Virus record (IMG/VR): IMGVR_UViG_3300037882_000220
Location: 1 to 34,008 of that record
Length of the DNA: 34,008 nt
Direction: 5' to 3' (one strand)
DNA from: a virus
Shown here piece after piece: positions 1 to 6,949 of the stretch. The position numbers and the translations under genes are program-made. Under the pieces are notes generated by a model. It was not told the origin of the DNA, did not search any database, and worked only from the letters and a program-made list of their open reading frames with translations. Each line of letters begins with the position of its first letter. Position 1 is the first letter of the stretch.

Positions 1-22
1 CAGACGTGTGCTCTTCCGATCT
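1..22. other. Illumina TruSeq adapter remnant
   Basis: The first 22 bases match the 3' part of the standard TruSeq read-2 adapter, ending in GCTCTTCCGATCT. This is library sequence, not biology. Its orientation places the insert start at base 23, so base 23 is a fragment end and may be a physical end of the phage DNA. Confidence 0.97.
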
Positions 23-88
23 GTTTATACCCCGCACGCTTGCGCAACTTTGTACCTGTACCCAGTAGTGCCACGGGGGGTATATGTG
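23..88. other. Non-coding left terminus with long-range inverted repeat
   Basis: No gene is seen here. An 8-bp inverted repeat TATACCCC (26-33) / GGGGTATA (77-84) flanks 43 bases. Between the arms lie two direct copies of TGTACC (51-56 and 57-62), a motif also clustered at 2254-2386 and present as GGTACA near the right end (33924-33929). The segment lies between the HNH gene and the end of the contig, so it may belong to a cos or packaging region. That is inference. Confidence 0.5.
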
Positions 89-394
89 CTATGAGTTTCC
101 TTTGCGCGAATTGTGCATCCGACAAAGCACTTTTAGATTTGTAATCTCTAGGCGTAGGTGGGGTGCATCACTTAAAGGAATTATGTGATCAACTGTTAAA
201 TCTTTGTTAGTGCAACCTGGAATAGAACAATAAGGTTGCTGCTCTCTTAAATACTTACTTAGCTTGTTCCAACTGTAGTCGTAGCCACGCTGGGTGCGGG
301 TAGGGCGGGCGCGGTCTTTAAGGCGCTGACACTCAACACATCTACTTGCTCGGACTACTCGACCACATCCCGCACAAGGTCTAGGCAACACCAT
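89..394 (-). CDS. HNH endonuclease
   Basis: A 101-aa protein. It has an N-terminal zinc-knuckle-like part (CAGC near residues 7-10, then CVEC near 19-22) followed by an HNH nuclease core: paired Cys in CSIPGC, then TVDHIIPLS, a conserved Asn, and LCRMHNSRKG. The frame stays open upstream to 523, but MVLPRPCAGCG at 394 is the likely start because the upstream part is low-quality sequence overlapping the previous gene. It overlaps endonuclease VII by 14 bases. In HK97-type phages an HNH protein next to the terminases and cos takes part in DNA packaging. If the ends are joined, this gene lies directly upstream of the small terminase, which fits that role. Confidence 0.85.
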   Translation of the reverse strand: MVLPRPCAGCGRVVRASRCVECQRLKDRARPTRTQRGYDYSWNKLSKYLREQQPYCSIPGCTNKDLTVDHIIPLSDAPHLRLEITNLKVLCRMHNSRKGNS

Positions 395-755
395 CTGTTC
401 GCTCCAAGTATTCAATGGCAACTGATAAGAATGTAGTGCTATCTTTGAAGTTACCCAATCCAATGTTGCAATGGTGACATAACAAACCGCGTATCTTTTT
501 TGTTTCGTGGTTATGGTCAACATTCAACTCACGCTTTAACTCTGTTGCTGACACACCACATATAGCACACGCATTGTTTTGCTCAACTAATAACTTTGCA
601 TACTCAAATGTAGATATGTTTGTTATTTGGCGTTGTAATTGTCTGCAATCAATGCAAACATTTCTTTTGCGGTTTCCCGTTCGTCTGTCTGCATGGTAAG
701 CATCTAAATCTTTATCTATCTTACATTTGGTACATACTTGCTTACTATTCATCAT
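381..755 (-). CDS. Recombination endonuclease VII-like protein
   Basis: A 124-aa protein with the endonuclease VII zinc-finger nuclease pattern: CTKC and CIDC pairs near the N-terminus, then CAICG, LNVDHNHETKKIRGLLCHHCN and a following GxGNFKD. In T4 this family (gp49) resolves branched DNA before packaging, and small members are common in actinophages. There are two adjacent ATG codons (755 and 752), and the start overlaps the end of the preceding 59-aa gene by 11 bases. Being next to the HNH gene suggests a late DNA-processing pair. Family call firm; substrate inferred. Confidence 0.88.
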   Translation of the reverse strand: MMNSKQVCTKCKIDKDLDAYHADRRTGNRKRNVCIDCRQLQRQITNISTFEYAKLLVEQNNACAICGVSATELKRELNVDHNHETKKIRGLLCHHCNIGLGNFKDSTTFLSVAIEYLERTDGVA

Positions 756-924
756 CCTCTTGAACTGCCTCTAAATCTTCATTCACAACCACATACCGAT
801 TGTAAGCATCAAGGGTTGAGTTAGTTGCTCTCGTCAGCAATGTTTCAACTGCATCGAATGAAAGCACCTGATCTGTCATTATGTCTGTTGATACATCACC
901 GATTGTTACCCCAATGCTTAACAT
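745..924 (-). CDS. Hypothetical acidic 59-aa protein
   Basis: An open frame starting MLSIGVTIGD and ending in the acidic tail AVQEDDE. It fills the space between the 50-aa gene upstream (overlap 918-924) and endonuclease VII downstream (overlap 745-755), as expected for a tightly coupled operon. No domain is recognised. Real-gene support comes from the matching overlaps at both ends and the absence of any other gene in the interval. The start has no strong Shine-Dalgarno, so translation may be coupled to the upstream gene. Confidence 0.6.
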   Translation of the reverse strand: MLSIGVTIGDVSTDIMTDQVLSFDAVETLLTRATNSTLDAYNRYVVVNEDLEAVQEDDE

Positions 925-1070
925 TTGGTTAGCTCCAATCGGCTATCAAGTAGATCATCAATAAACTTATCAACAATGTGCTTCTTGGAATCAATTGTCT
1001 TGGCGCGTGTATCAACGGCGTGTGCCAATGCTTCATCAACTTCTTCGACTGTTTCGGTATCCATATCCAT
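918..1070 (-). CDS. Hypothetical 50-aa acidic protein
   Basis: The product starts MDMDTETVEEVDEAL and is a charged, probably helical peptide ending LELTKC. A longer frame reaches 1169, but the extra N-terminal residues run through a hairpin (1086-1105) and promoter-like sequence and look non-coding. The start at 1070 is therefore preferred, although it has no strong Shine-Dalgarno. It would be the first gene of a short operon leading to endonuclease VII and HNH. Function unknown. Confidence 0.5.
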   Translation of the reverse strand: MDMDTETVEEVDEALAHAVDTRAKTIDSKKHIVDKFIDDLLDSRLELTKC

Positions 1071-1085
1071 CCATAAATGAGTAAA

Positions 1086-1105
1086 GCCCAACCGATTGGC
1101 TGGGC
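1086..1105 (-). terminator. Hairpin, possible terminator or leader pause site
   Basis: On the minus strand GCCCAGCC-AATC-GGTTGGGC forms an 8-bp stem (one G.T pair) with a tetraloop and is followed by TTTACTCATTTATG. It lies between the stop of the gene ending at 1173 and the start at 1070. It could be a weak Rho-independent terminator, or an attenuator in the leader of the next operon. The T-run is short, so strength is doubtful. Confidence 0.45.
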
Positions 1106-1136
1106 GTGTAATTAGATAGCAATACCTGTTAACGAA

Positions 1137-1169
1137 AGTGTAGCAAGAGATTGTGAACTTTTCTGTCAA
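1137..1169 (-). promoter_or_regulatory. Promoter-like sequence upstream of the nuclease operon
   Basis: On the minus strand a perfect TTGACA (1164-1169) is followed by TACACT (1137-1142), matching the actinobacterial TANNNT -10. The 21-base spacer is longer than usual, so either the -35 match is accidental or another -10 is used. The same TACACT precedes the proteasome-like gene (10387-10392). Low confidence. Confidence 0.35.
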
Positions 1170-1172
1170 GTT

Positions 1173-1904
1173 TTATCTATTGGCAATGACTCCAGCCAAA
1201 TCATACAAACTGCCACGGCGTTCAATGTTGTTAGCCTTTACGATTTTATACACCTGGCGTTGAGTAATCCCTAGCCACAATGCAATGGCTTCAACATCTA
1301 AAAAGAACTTACGGCTTGGGTTGCTCATTGCTAAAGCTACAAGGCGCAACACTGTCCATGATTGCTTGCAACCATAGCAACTTACATCTGCCATCAGATG
1401 TTCAGCATCAATGACCACATACTTGCCACAATCATCTGTTGGGCATGGGATTCTTCGGGGTTGCTCAATAAATTGCTTGGCCGCAGACATTCCCTTTGAA
1501 TGTAGTTCTTTAACCTCATTGTAGAAATCGCTTGCCCATTCCTGCCCCATCGTCCAATCAAGGTGGGTAATGTGGAAATCGCAGGTTGCCTGAACTTCAG
1601 CATCTGTTGTTGGTTCCTTCTTGAGCAGCGCGGGCGGTGTCAATTGTCGCGCTGATCTAATCTCTGACTCCCAACTGTGAAGGATTGCCAGTAACTCAAT
1701 TGCCATTGAATAATCTAGGGCGTTGACATTTACCCCAATGGAGCGTTCGGCAGATGCTGCCCCTGACCCTGACCTGCCTGGTGCAATGTGATCTCCAGCC
1801 AATACCTGCAGGTTTGGGATACTTGTAAGCCACACAACTATTGCCTTATGGCAAGTGCGGCAGGTGATTGCCTCTGTTGGGCGCTGGCAGATGTTGCAGT
1901 TCAA
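1173..1904 (-). CDS. Zinc-ribbon protein with C-terminal helix-turn-helix
   Basis: 243 aa. The N-terminus has two close Cys pairs (CNIC, CRTC). The middle is helical and includes a Gly/Ser-rich stretch around residues 40-55. A second zinc ribbon follows (CPTDDCGKYV ... CYGCKQSW near 150-180). The C-terminus resembles a small helix-turn-helix (VEAIALWLGITQRQVYKIVKANNI). Similar two-part zinc-finger proteins occur in actinophage replication regions, and DNA binding is likely. The start overlaps the stop of the upstream gene by four bases (ATGA), so the two are translationally coupled. Exact function unknown. Confidence 0.7.
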   Translation of the reverse strand: MNCNICQRPTEAITCRTCHKAIVVWLTSIPNLQVLAGDHIAPGRSGSGAASAERSIGVNVNALDYSMAIELLAILHSWESEIRSARQLTPPALLKKEPTTDAEVQATCDFHITHLDWTMGQEWASDFYNEVKELHSKGMSAAKQFIEQPRRIPCPTDDCGKYVVIDAEHLMADVSCYGCKQSWTVLRLVALAMSNPSRKFFLDVEAIALWLGITQRQVYKIVKANNIERRGSLYDLAGVIANR

Positions 1905-2248
1905 AATGGCACCTTCTCACTGGTAGTTCCTAAAGGTTCCTTTGTGGAACCAAAATAGTCAGGCGGTTGCTGACCAAAGACTGTTAGCGCTCTGCAGGTG
2001 TGGGTGGCAAGCACAAGTGGCGCTGCCACCTTCATCCGCGTTGCCGTTCTTCTTGTTGCCTCAAATGAAAGGGCGGTGCGATGGATTTGATAGGTGGCTA
2101 GGCCAGCCGTGAGTGCCATGACTTCTTCAACAAGGTTGAGTCGAGCCGTATCAAGTTTTATGTCGCATCGGCTGGTTGCACTGACCCCTGCCCAAATCAG
2201 ATTACCGCAATTTCTGCAATCAATGGGTTTGAAATCCAACTCACTCAT
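1901..2248 (-). CDS. Small CxxC zinc-finger protein, hypothetical
   Basis: 115 aa. The N-terminus DCRNCGNLIWAG followed by SRC at about residue 29 suggests a zinc-binding site. The rest is helical and not recognised, ending in a Pro/Thr-rich tail. It is the first gene after the TGTACC-rich intergenic segment (2249-2388) and overlaps the next gene by ATGA. Position suggests a replication-associated accessory protein or regulator, but nothing in the sequence proves this. Confidence 0.6.
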   Translation of the reverse strand: MSELDFKPIDCRNCGNLIWAGVSATSRCDIKLDTARLNLVEEVMALTAGLATYQIHRTALSFEATRRTATRMKVAAPLVLATHTCRALTVFGQQPPDYFGSTKEPLGTTSEKVPF

Positions 2249-2388
2249 TAGGCGTACCTAAACCGAGTGTGATGGTGTACCTATTACCGCTTATATACAT
2301 AAGCGGTACAGTACGCACACCGATCACGCTCAATACTGCCTCTGTACCTAAAATAAAAAGGTACACAAAAGGTACAGTACGGTACACC
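2249..2388. promoter_or_regulatory. TGTACC/GGTACA-rich intergenic region, possible operator or origin
   Basis: This 140-base gap lies downstream of the primase gene. It holds GTACC/GGTAC cores in both orientations at 2254-2258, 2276-2281, 2305-2310, 2343-2348, 2360-2365, 2371-2376 and 2381-2386. It also contains a 10-bp perfect inverted repeat and an AT-rich stretch (about 2347-2370). Clustered repeats next to a primase suit a replication origin or a regulator-binding region. Both readings are inference. Confidence 0.5.
2285..2308. repeat. 10-bp perfect inverted repeat
   Basis: TACCGCTTAT (2285-2294) and ATAAGCGGTA (2299-2308) flank a 4-base centre ATAC. There is no T-run after it on either strand, so it is more like a protein-binding dyad than a terminator. 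Its outer ends are themselves TACC/GGTA, continuing the surrounding motif cluster. Confidence 0.75.
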
Positions 2389-4500
2389 TCAATTCACCTT
2401 CAATTGAGTGATTTCGGCATCTAAAAGATTGAAATGGCTCTTGCCTAACTCGCTGATGTATAGAATAAATGACCTGTCATTGCCACGGTTTTCTATCCAG
2501 CCACCTGCCAAAAGGTCACTGATTCGCTCCCCAATGGCATCCTTTGAACCAGTAATTCCTTCAGCAACCAATCGCCGTGAAGCGCCAGGATGGTTGTGAA
2601 TAAACTCTGCAACCTCTTTTTGCTTCTTGAACTCTTTGTTGCTCTCTAGCTCGTCCTCAAGTAATGGCACGCCAATCACATACTCCATCTGCGCCCTAGT
2701 TGAATCAATGGTGAAAACTGCTGCCTCTTGGGTCCTATCTGACTTTCTCCACATACCTGCAATCTTTCGAACAAATCCTGGGCGATCTTTAGTCACTCTC
2801 ATTGTCAGCGTTCCAGTTCTACCAGGGGCAAGTGCCTCAAGAGGCTCTACGAGATAGGCAGCGCCATCAATGGTTGCTAACTTTGCCTGCCCGCCAATGG
2901 CAAACCGCCCCCGTGTCTCTGCGTTCTTTGTGATGTGATCAATAAGCACAACGGCTGCGCCACTGGCGGTTGCTACCGTTCTTGGGAATATGCGCATCCA
3001 GCGGGTGATGGCATCGTTATCTTTGGACTCACCACCCCACATTGTCAGGGATTCGGTTACGCCGTCAATAATGATAAGGGTGGCAGAATTTGGCTCAAGG
3101 ATGGCCTGCCAATATGGGTCATCGGCATCACGCGCACCTTCAGGGCGAATGTATGAAAAGTATTGGAGCAGGTTGGCACGCGATACGCCTAGCGCTTTAA
3201 GACGATTCACAATATCTATCGGGTCGCTCTCAAAATCAATATAAATAACTTTTTTATCGTTCTTCAGACACTCTGCAGTTGCAATTTGCGCAATCCATGA
3301 TTTGCCCGATTCTGATTCACCATAAATGGAATGGACTCGACCTGTGTAGATGAGGCCGTGGCCATCGGTTCGCTTGAGAATAGTGGCAATCGGTGCTTGA
3401 AATAAACCATCAAAGTAATCTTTCAGCGCTACTGGTTTCCAACTGGATTCTTCGCCGCTTAAATCAGCTTCAGCGGCTTGTGGTGGGCTTTGTAGTTGGT
3501 TTGTAGGCATCAGATTATTGCTTGAATCAAAAGAATTGAGCGTTTGCGCCCCATAGCCAAGATTTCGCAAGTTTGATGCTGCTACTTTGAAATCTCCACC
3601 ATGTTTAGTCATTGCATAAAACGCAAACTTAGAATATGAGGTTTCAGAATCAAATTGAGTGCTAGTTGAGAAAACATAGAACTTATCGTTGCCATTGAAG
3701 TTGGTGGTGGCACTGATGCCTTCGGTTTTACCTGGTCTGCGCCACACGGTTGATTCACCCTTGCGATAAACAACAGTCCAGCCCAAAGGTTGCAGTAATT
3801 CTTCCCAAGTTGTGCGGGCGTTGTAATCATCGCCAGGGGTGAGAATCCCATCATGCTTTGCAACTACTTCTTGTTGCAGATTTTCAGCTTTTGGCATCTC
3901 ATCAAACATCGCAAAGATTGCGTGCAGTGCTGATCTCTCCAGCATCGTAATTGTTGGGATTGTCTCAATTGAGCCACCTATCAGTGTCCAAGCACCGCCC
4001 GAAGGATGTGTGGCACCGCCACTTGGCGCGGTGATTGTAAAGCCACCTTCGCTTCGCGTTTCGGCCCATACATCCACACCGCCGTTTTCGCCAGGCTTTC
4101 GCGCTAACTTTGTATTTCCTGGCAAGGTGCCATCTGATACGCGATAGAGCCAATGAAGCCCGCCTGATGGTGTCAATTCGACATAACCGCCATTGAGTCG
4201 TTGCCACAAATCGCCAAGCCCTGAATTGTTAGCAATTTCTGCAATTTCAAGGTGCATTTTTTCGGCAACTGCTCGACCTTCAAGTTCTAGCATCTCAAGG
4301 TTGCCTGAGACTTGGCCAGTAATAACACCAATGCCATCAACGCCATCTTTGAACCACATCAAGAGTTCATCAGCAATAGGCAGATGCTCTTGAAATCCTT
4401 GCCAAGCAAATGCAGGTCTTTTAGAACCATCATTGGCAGTTGGAACAACAGAGATACCTTGAGCTAAAAAGCGCAAAGCAATTGGCAAAAGATTACTCAT
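2389..4500 (-). CDS. Bifunctional primase-polymerase with RecA-like ATPase/helicase
   Basis: About 703 aa. The N-terminal part (to ~190) looks like a prim-pol domain: GVITGQVSGNLEMLELEG, then TPSGGLHWLYR with the conserved His, then GGVDVWAETRSEGGFTITAPS. The metal-site acidic pattern is unusual (ELEG where DxD is common). The central part (~390-560) is a RecA-like ATPase with Walker A GESESGKS (394-401), Walker B LIIIDG (475-480) and VLIDH (~518). A winged-helix-like segment near 635-680 precedes the end. It probably primes and unwinds phage DNA. A frame with TTG start reaches 4527, but ATG 4500 is preceded by GGGGG at 4507-4511. That G-run lies in a hairpin (4503-4516). Confidence 0.85.
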   Translation of the reverse strand: MSNLLPIALRFLAQGISVVPTANDGSKRPAFAWQGFQEHLPIADELLMWFKDGVDGIGVITGQVSGNLEMLELEGRAVAEKMHLEIAEIANNSGLGDLWQRLNGGYVELTPSGGLHWLYRVSDGTLPGNTKLARKPGENGGVDVWAETRSEGGFTITAPSGGATHPSGGAWTLIGGSIETIPTITMLERSALHAIFAMFDEMPKAENLQQEVVAKHDGILTPGDDYNARTTWEELLQPLGWTVVYRKGESTVWRRPGKTEGISATTNFNGNDKFYVFSTSTQFDSETSYSKFAFYAMTKHGGDFKVAASNLRNLGYGAQTLNSFDSSNNLMPTNQLQSPPQAAEADLSGEESSWKPVALKDYFDGLFQAPIATILKRTDGHGLIYTGRVHSIYGESESGKSWIAQIATAECLKNDKKVIYIDFESDPIDIVNRLKALGVSRANLLQYFSYIRPEGARDADDPYWQAILEPNSATLIIIDGVTESLTMWGGESKDNDAITRWMRIFPRTVATASGAAVVLIDHITKNAETRGRFAIGGQAKLATIDGAAYLVEPLEALAPGRTGTLTMRVTKDRPGFVRKIAGMWRKSDRTQEAAVFTIDSTRAQMEYVIGVPLLEDELESNKEFKKQKEVAEFIHNHPGASRRLVAEGITGSKDAIGERISDLLAGGWIENRGNDRSFILYISELGKSHFNLLDAEITQLKVN

Positions 4501-4600
4501 TGTGTTCCCCCGAACAGTTACATTCAATCAAAGTTAGGCAATCAGTGCAGATGTGGTGCGGTCCATCATCATTTCCACAATTAACGCAGGAATCACTCAC
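4493..4600 (-). CDS. 35-aa four-cysteine zinc microprotein
   Basis: GTG start at 4600. The product has CVNC, then CTDC after 12 residues, then two further Cys (ECNCS), so it could hold one zinc. It begins inside the end of the methyltransferase (GTGAGTGA overlap) and ends inside the start of the primase (ATGAGTAA), exactly bridging the two genes. That placement, plus the Cys spacing, supports a real coding region despite its size. Function unknown; small zinc peptides recur in this genome. Confidence 0.6.
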   Translation of the reverse strand: MSDSCVNCGNDDGPHHICTDCLTLIECNCSGEHNE

Positions 4601-5411
4601 CGATCTGCGCCACCATTCGTTCAATAATCCAACTCACAACAGGCACTGCTACCGCGTTGCCCATTTGCTTGTATCGGTTTGAATCTGCCTGCCCATCGGT
4701 CCAACCATCAGGAAACCCTTGAAGGCGCTCACATTCAACTGGTGTCAATCGGCGAACAACACTTGCATTAGGTGAAATCGTGTGAAAATTTGAGGTTGAT
4801 AAAGTAAAAGCCGTTGTTGATACCAATGGACCTTTGCCACCGCCCGGCTTGCCTTCCCTATCGCGCATTGCCAGTGCTTCATCTGTAACAACAACTGCAG
4901 GTGCCTGTTGCCTATCTAATGTGTATGCAGGTGCGCCTTCAGCACCAATGCCAGTTCCGTTTTGGTGCTTTTCTAATTCTCTTGCATCGTCAATTGGATA
5001 AACAACTGCCATTCCTGCGCCCCCTGTTCTAAGTGTTGGTGAGTTTGTTTCACTTGCTTGCACATCTAAGCCTTGAGTATGGCTAAATATCATTGGCACA
5101 TTCCCACCCCCTGTTCCGTATCGTGAAATTACTGTTGGCACAATGCCATCTTCATACACCCGTACATCATTAACACGGGTGCCATCAATAATCAAAACTG
5201 TTGCAAATGCTTCACCGTTGTTATCCATTGCGTTCAATGTTGGCACTACCCCCCCCGCAATCCAAGATTCATAATCTGTAACACTTTGCGCCCGCTTAGC
5301 TTTCGTGAAGAACAACATTATCTTCAGGCCTTTTGTAAGAAGTAGCAGTAAGTGTTGTGACACCTTCAGTGTATTTTGCAAATCCTGATTGACCATAAAC
5401 TGCACTATCAA
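4593..5411 (-). CDS. C5-cytosine methyltransferase, C-terminal part (frame-shifted)
   Basis: This frame holds the target-recognition region and C-terminal motifs of a Dcm/HhaI-type enzyme: VVRRLTPVECERLQGFPDGW (motif IX region) and RYKQMGNAVAVPV (motif X). The region before them has low-complexity segments such as SRYGTGGGNVPM, typical of phage versions of this enzyme. The first ~30 residues of the open frame are not enzyme-like. Homology to the normal protein seems to begin near KRAQSVTDYESW, right where the N-terminal frame stops. So this is the second half of one gene, about 235 real residues, displaced by +1 relative to the first half. It is unlikely to be made alone; the stated start is only the beginning of the open frame. 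Confidence 0.75.
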   Translation of the reverse strand: MIVQFMVNQDLQNTLKVSQHLLLLLTKGLKIMLFFTKAKRAQSVTDYESWIAGGVVPTLNAMDNNGEAFATVLIIDGTRVNDVRVYEDGIVPTVISRYGTGGGNVPMIFSHTQGLDVQASETNSPTLRTGGAGMAVVYPIDDARELEKHQNGTGIGAEGAPAYTLDRQQAPAVVVTDEALAMRDREGKPGGGKGPLVSTTAFTLSTSNFHTISPNASVVRRLTPVECERLQGFPDGWTDGQADSNRYKQMGNAVAVPVVSWIIERMVAQIGE

Positions 5412-6168
5412 TCAAAAGGGTTTCACTGCCACCACCAATATCACCGCCACCTGCTCGCAATGTTGCTGAAATATCCTCATTTTCTACATATTCAGCAAAA
5501 CTTGATGGACTAAATGCAGAAACTACTGGTTCGCCACTTTCTCCAGCGCTTGTTGCAATTGCACTGGCAGTGTCTTTTCCCTTCGATTTGCTCTGCGCAA
5601 GATACCCTGCGCGGCCTTCGGCGATAGCGAGTATTTCTTCAGGTGTTCCCCTTGAGTCTCCAAGACACCCGACAATGAACACTCTACGCCTTCTTTGGGG
5701 AACTCCGAAGTGTTGAGCATCAAGCACCCTGTAGGCGATGCGATACCCGCGCTCAACCAACGCTTCAAGAACAACGGCCATGTCTGCGCCTTGATTACTG
5801 GAAAGTAAGCCAGGGACATTTTCGAGGATAAAATTTTGCGCTCTTGTTTCGTCAAGCAATCGGCAGATTTCCCAGAATAATCCTGATCGAGAACCACCCA
5901 ATCCTGCTCGTTTTCCAGCCACTGATAAATCTTGGCAGGGGAATCCGCCTGTGATGATTCCATTTCTAGGTTCAAATCCTGCTGCAATGAGTTGTTCACC
6001 TGTTACCCCCGATATATCGCCGAAAATAGTTGATTCAGGAAAGTGTCGGCGTAACACTTCCTGCGCTTTTTTATCCCATTCGACTGATGCAACTACTTTT
6101 ACACCAGCTCGTTGTAGTGCTAAATCAAAGCCACCAACACCTGCAAATAAAGAAACTGCAGTAATCAT
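5296..6168 (-). CDS. C5-cytosine methyltransferase, N-terminal part (frame-shifted)
   Basis: 290 aa carrying the catalytic half: motif I SLFAGVGGFDLAL (residues 6-18), motif IV GGFPCQDLS with the nucleophile Cys78, motif VI ENV (116-118) and motif VIII FGVPQRRRRVF (154-164). The frame ends at TAA (5298-5296) just after KRPEDNVVLHES. The missing motifs IX-X lie in the +1 frame (to 4593). With one frame change the protein would be ~525 aa, a normal size. Possible causes are a programmed +1 shift at AGC-TAA, a natural mutation, or an assembly indel. The start overlaps the FmdB-like gene by ATGA and is preceded by GGGGG (6174-6178). Methylation would protect phage DNA from restriction. Confidence 0.85.
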   Translation of the reverse strand: MITAVSLFAGVGGFDLALQRAGVKVVASVEWDKKAQEVLRRHFPESTIFGDISGVTGEQLIAAGFEPRNGIITGGFPCQDLSVAGKRAGLGGSRSGLFWEICRLLDETRAQNFILENVPGLLSSNQGADMAVVLEALVERGYRIAYRVLDAQHFGVPQRRRRVFIVGCLGDSRGTPEEILAIAEGRAGYLAQSKSKGKDTASAIATSAGESGEPVVSAFSPSSFAEYVENEDISATLRAGGGDIGGGSETLLIDSAVYGQSGFAKYTEGVTTLTATSYKRPEDNVVLHES

Positions 6169-6332
6169 TTACTCCCCCATCCTTCACCTTTGAGAACAAT
6201 GCCCCCAAGTGAATACTTGCGTTGCATTAACTTCTTTTTGCATCCTTCGCAAATGATGCGTTTATCATCATCCATTTGAAAAAAGGCTTCAGCATGATGC
6301 CCACAATCGCAAGTGAATTCATAAAATGGCAT
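6165..6332 (-). CDS. FmdB-like zinc-ribbon protein
   Basis: 55 aa starting MPFYEFTCDCGH, the signature opening of FmdB-type putative regulatory zinc ribbons. The cysteines are C8/C10 and C28/C31 (CEGC), followed by a short basic tail. The frame runs further upstream, but only through the tRNA-like element. ATG 6332 follows GGGGG (6337-6341). Its stop overlaps the methyltransferase start (ATGA), so it is coupled to it. Biological role of these phage zinc ribbons is unknown. Confidence 0.85.
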   Translation of the reverse strand: MPFYEFTCDCGHHAEAFFQMDDDKRIICEGCKKKLMQRKYSLGGIVLKGEGWGSK

Positions 6333-6357
6333 TGTTCCCCCGTTCGCTAGTCTTGCG

Positions 6358-6429
6358 TGGCGTTGCAGGAATCGAACCTGCAGTTGCATCCCCCGATGCA
6401 ATCCCTCATCTGTGAACCATCACAACGCC
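6358..6429 (-). tRNA. Degenerate tRNA-like element
   Basis: On the minus strand a canonical T-arm (GCAGG-TTCGATT-CCTGC) is followed by CAACGCC, which pairs with a 5' GGCGTTG to close a 7-bp acceptor stem, and the next base is A. A hairpin TTGCAT-CGGGGG-ATGCAA occupies the anticodon-arm place. If counted as a 5-bp stem its loop has 8 bases, TCGGGGGA, without U33; GGG would suggest Pro. No normal D-arm can be drawn, the T-stem and acceptor compete for one base, and CCA is not encoded. It could be a decayed tRNA-Pro, a tRNA mimic, or a structured leader for the FmdB-like gene. A second hairpin (6434-6440 / 6456-6462) lies just upstream. Confidence 0.45.
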
Positions 6430-6465
6430 GTTCTCTTGGTCAGAAAGGACAAACAACCAAGAAGT

Positions 6466-6918
6466 TTAGTTAACTGGTTTTGCTCCCAGTTGTGCTAACA
6501 ATGCCTGCACTGCAGGGTCATTGATATTAGCACTGGCAGGTGCTGGCGCAGGTGCTGGTGCGCCCGCGTTTCCGATAAATGCGTTTGCCTTAGCAACTGC
6601 ATCAGCATCGCCTGTTGCATCGAGCAGAATCCACGGCGCTGACTTACCAGGCTTTGCTTGGCCCTGTCCGATACGAGCCAATACCTTTTGGCCAATTTTT
6701 GTTTTCAATGCGTTCTTCAAAGCTACATTAAAGAACAAGACTGATTCGTGATTGAAGCCTGTATCTAAATCATTGATACGAACTTCAATTGCATCGGCAT
6801 CACCATGAACTGTAGGGATGCCAGTTTTGTATTCAATTGCTTCAAGAATCAATAGGTGGCCGTTAAGGTCGGCAACCTTTACTGATTCTGTATTACTACT
6901 TGGTGCTGAAAAAGCCAT
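6466..6918 (-). CDS. Putative single-stranded DNA-binding protein
   Basis: 150 aa. An N-terminal beta-rich region of ~110 residues (NGHLLILEAIEY, AIEVRINDLDTG, VLFFNVALKNAL, KVLARIGQG, APWILLDA) is followed by an Ala/Pro-rich linker (GAPAPAPAPAS) and a short acidic/helical tail ending GAKPVN. This layout (OB-like core, flexible linker, interaction tip) is that of SSB-type proteins, and similar proteins sit in actinophage replication regions. A Cas4-like nuclease lies upstream and a methyltransferase downstream. ATG 6918 follows GGGGG at 6927-6931. The SSB reading is inferred from pattern and context. Confidence 0.55.
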   Translation of the reverse strand: MAFSAPSSNTESVKVADLNGHLLILEAIEYKTGIPTVHGDADAIEVRINDLDTGFNHESVLFFNVALKNALKTKIGQKVLARIGQGQAKPGKSAPWILLDATGDADAVAKANAFIGNAGAPAPAPAPASANINDPAVQALLAQLGAKPVN

Positions 6919-6949
6919 TTGGCTTTCCCCCGTTTCTTTTGGTTTGGTG

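Noticed and set aside
5249-5256. Eight-G homopolymer as cause of the methyltransferase frame change
   Set aside because: It lies downstream of the joint, and the protein reads well in one frame on both sides of it.
5523-5999. 158-aa minus-strand open frame inside the methyltransferase
   Set aside because: Alternative frame under conserved catalytic motifs of the methyltransferase.
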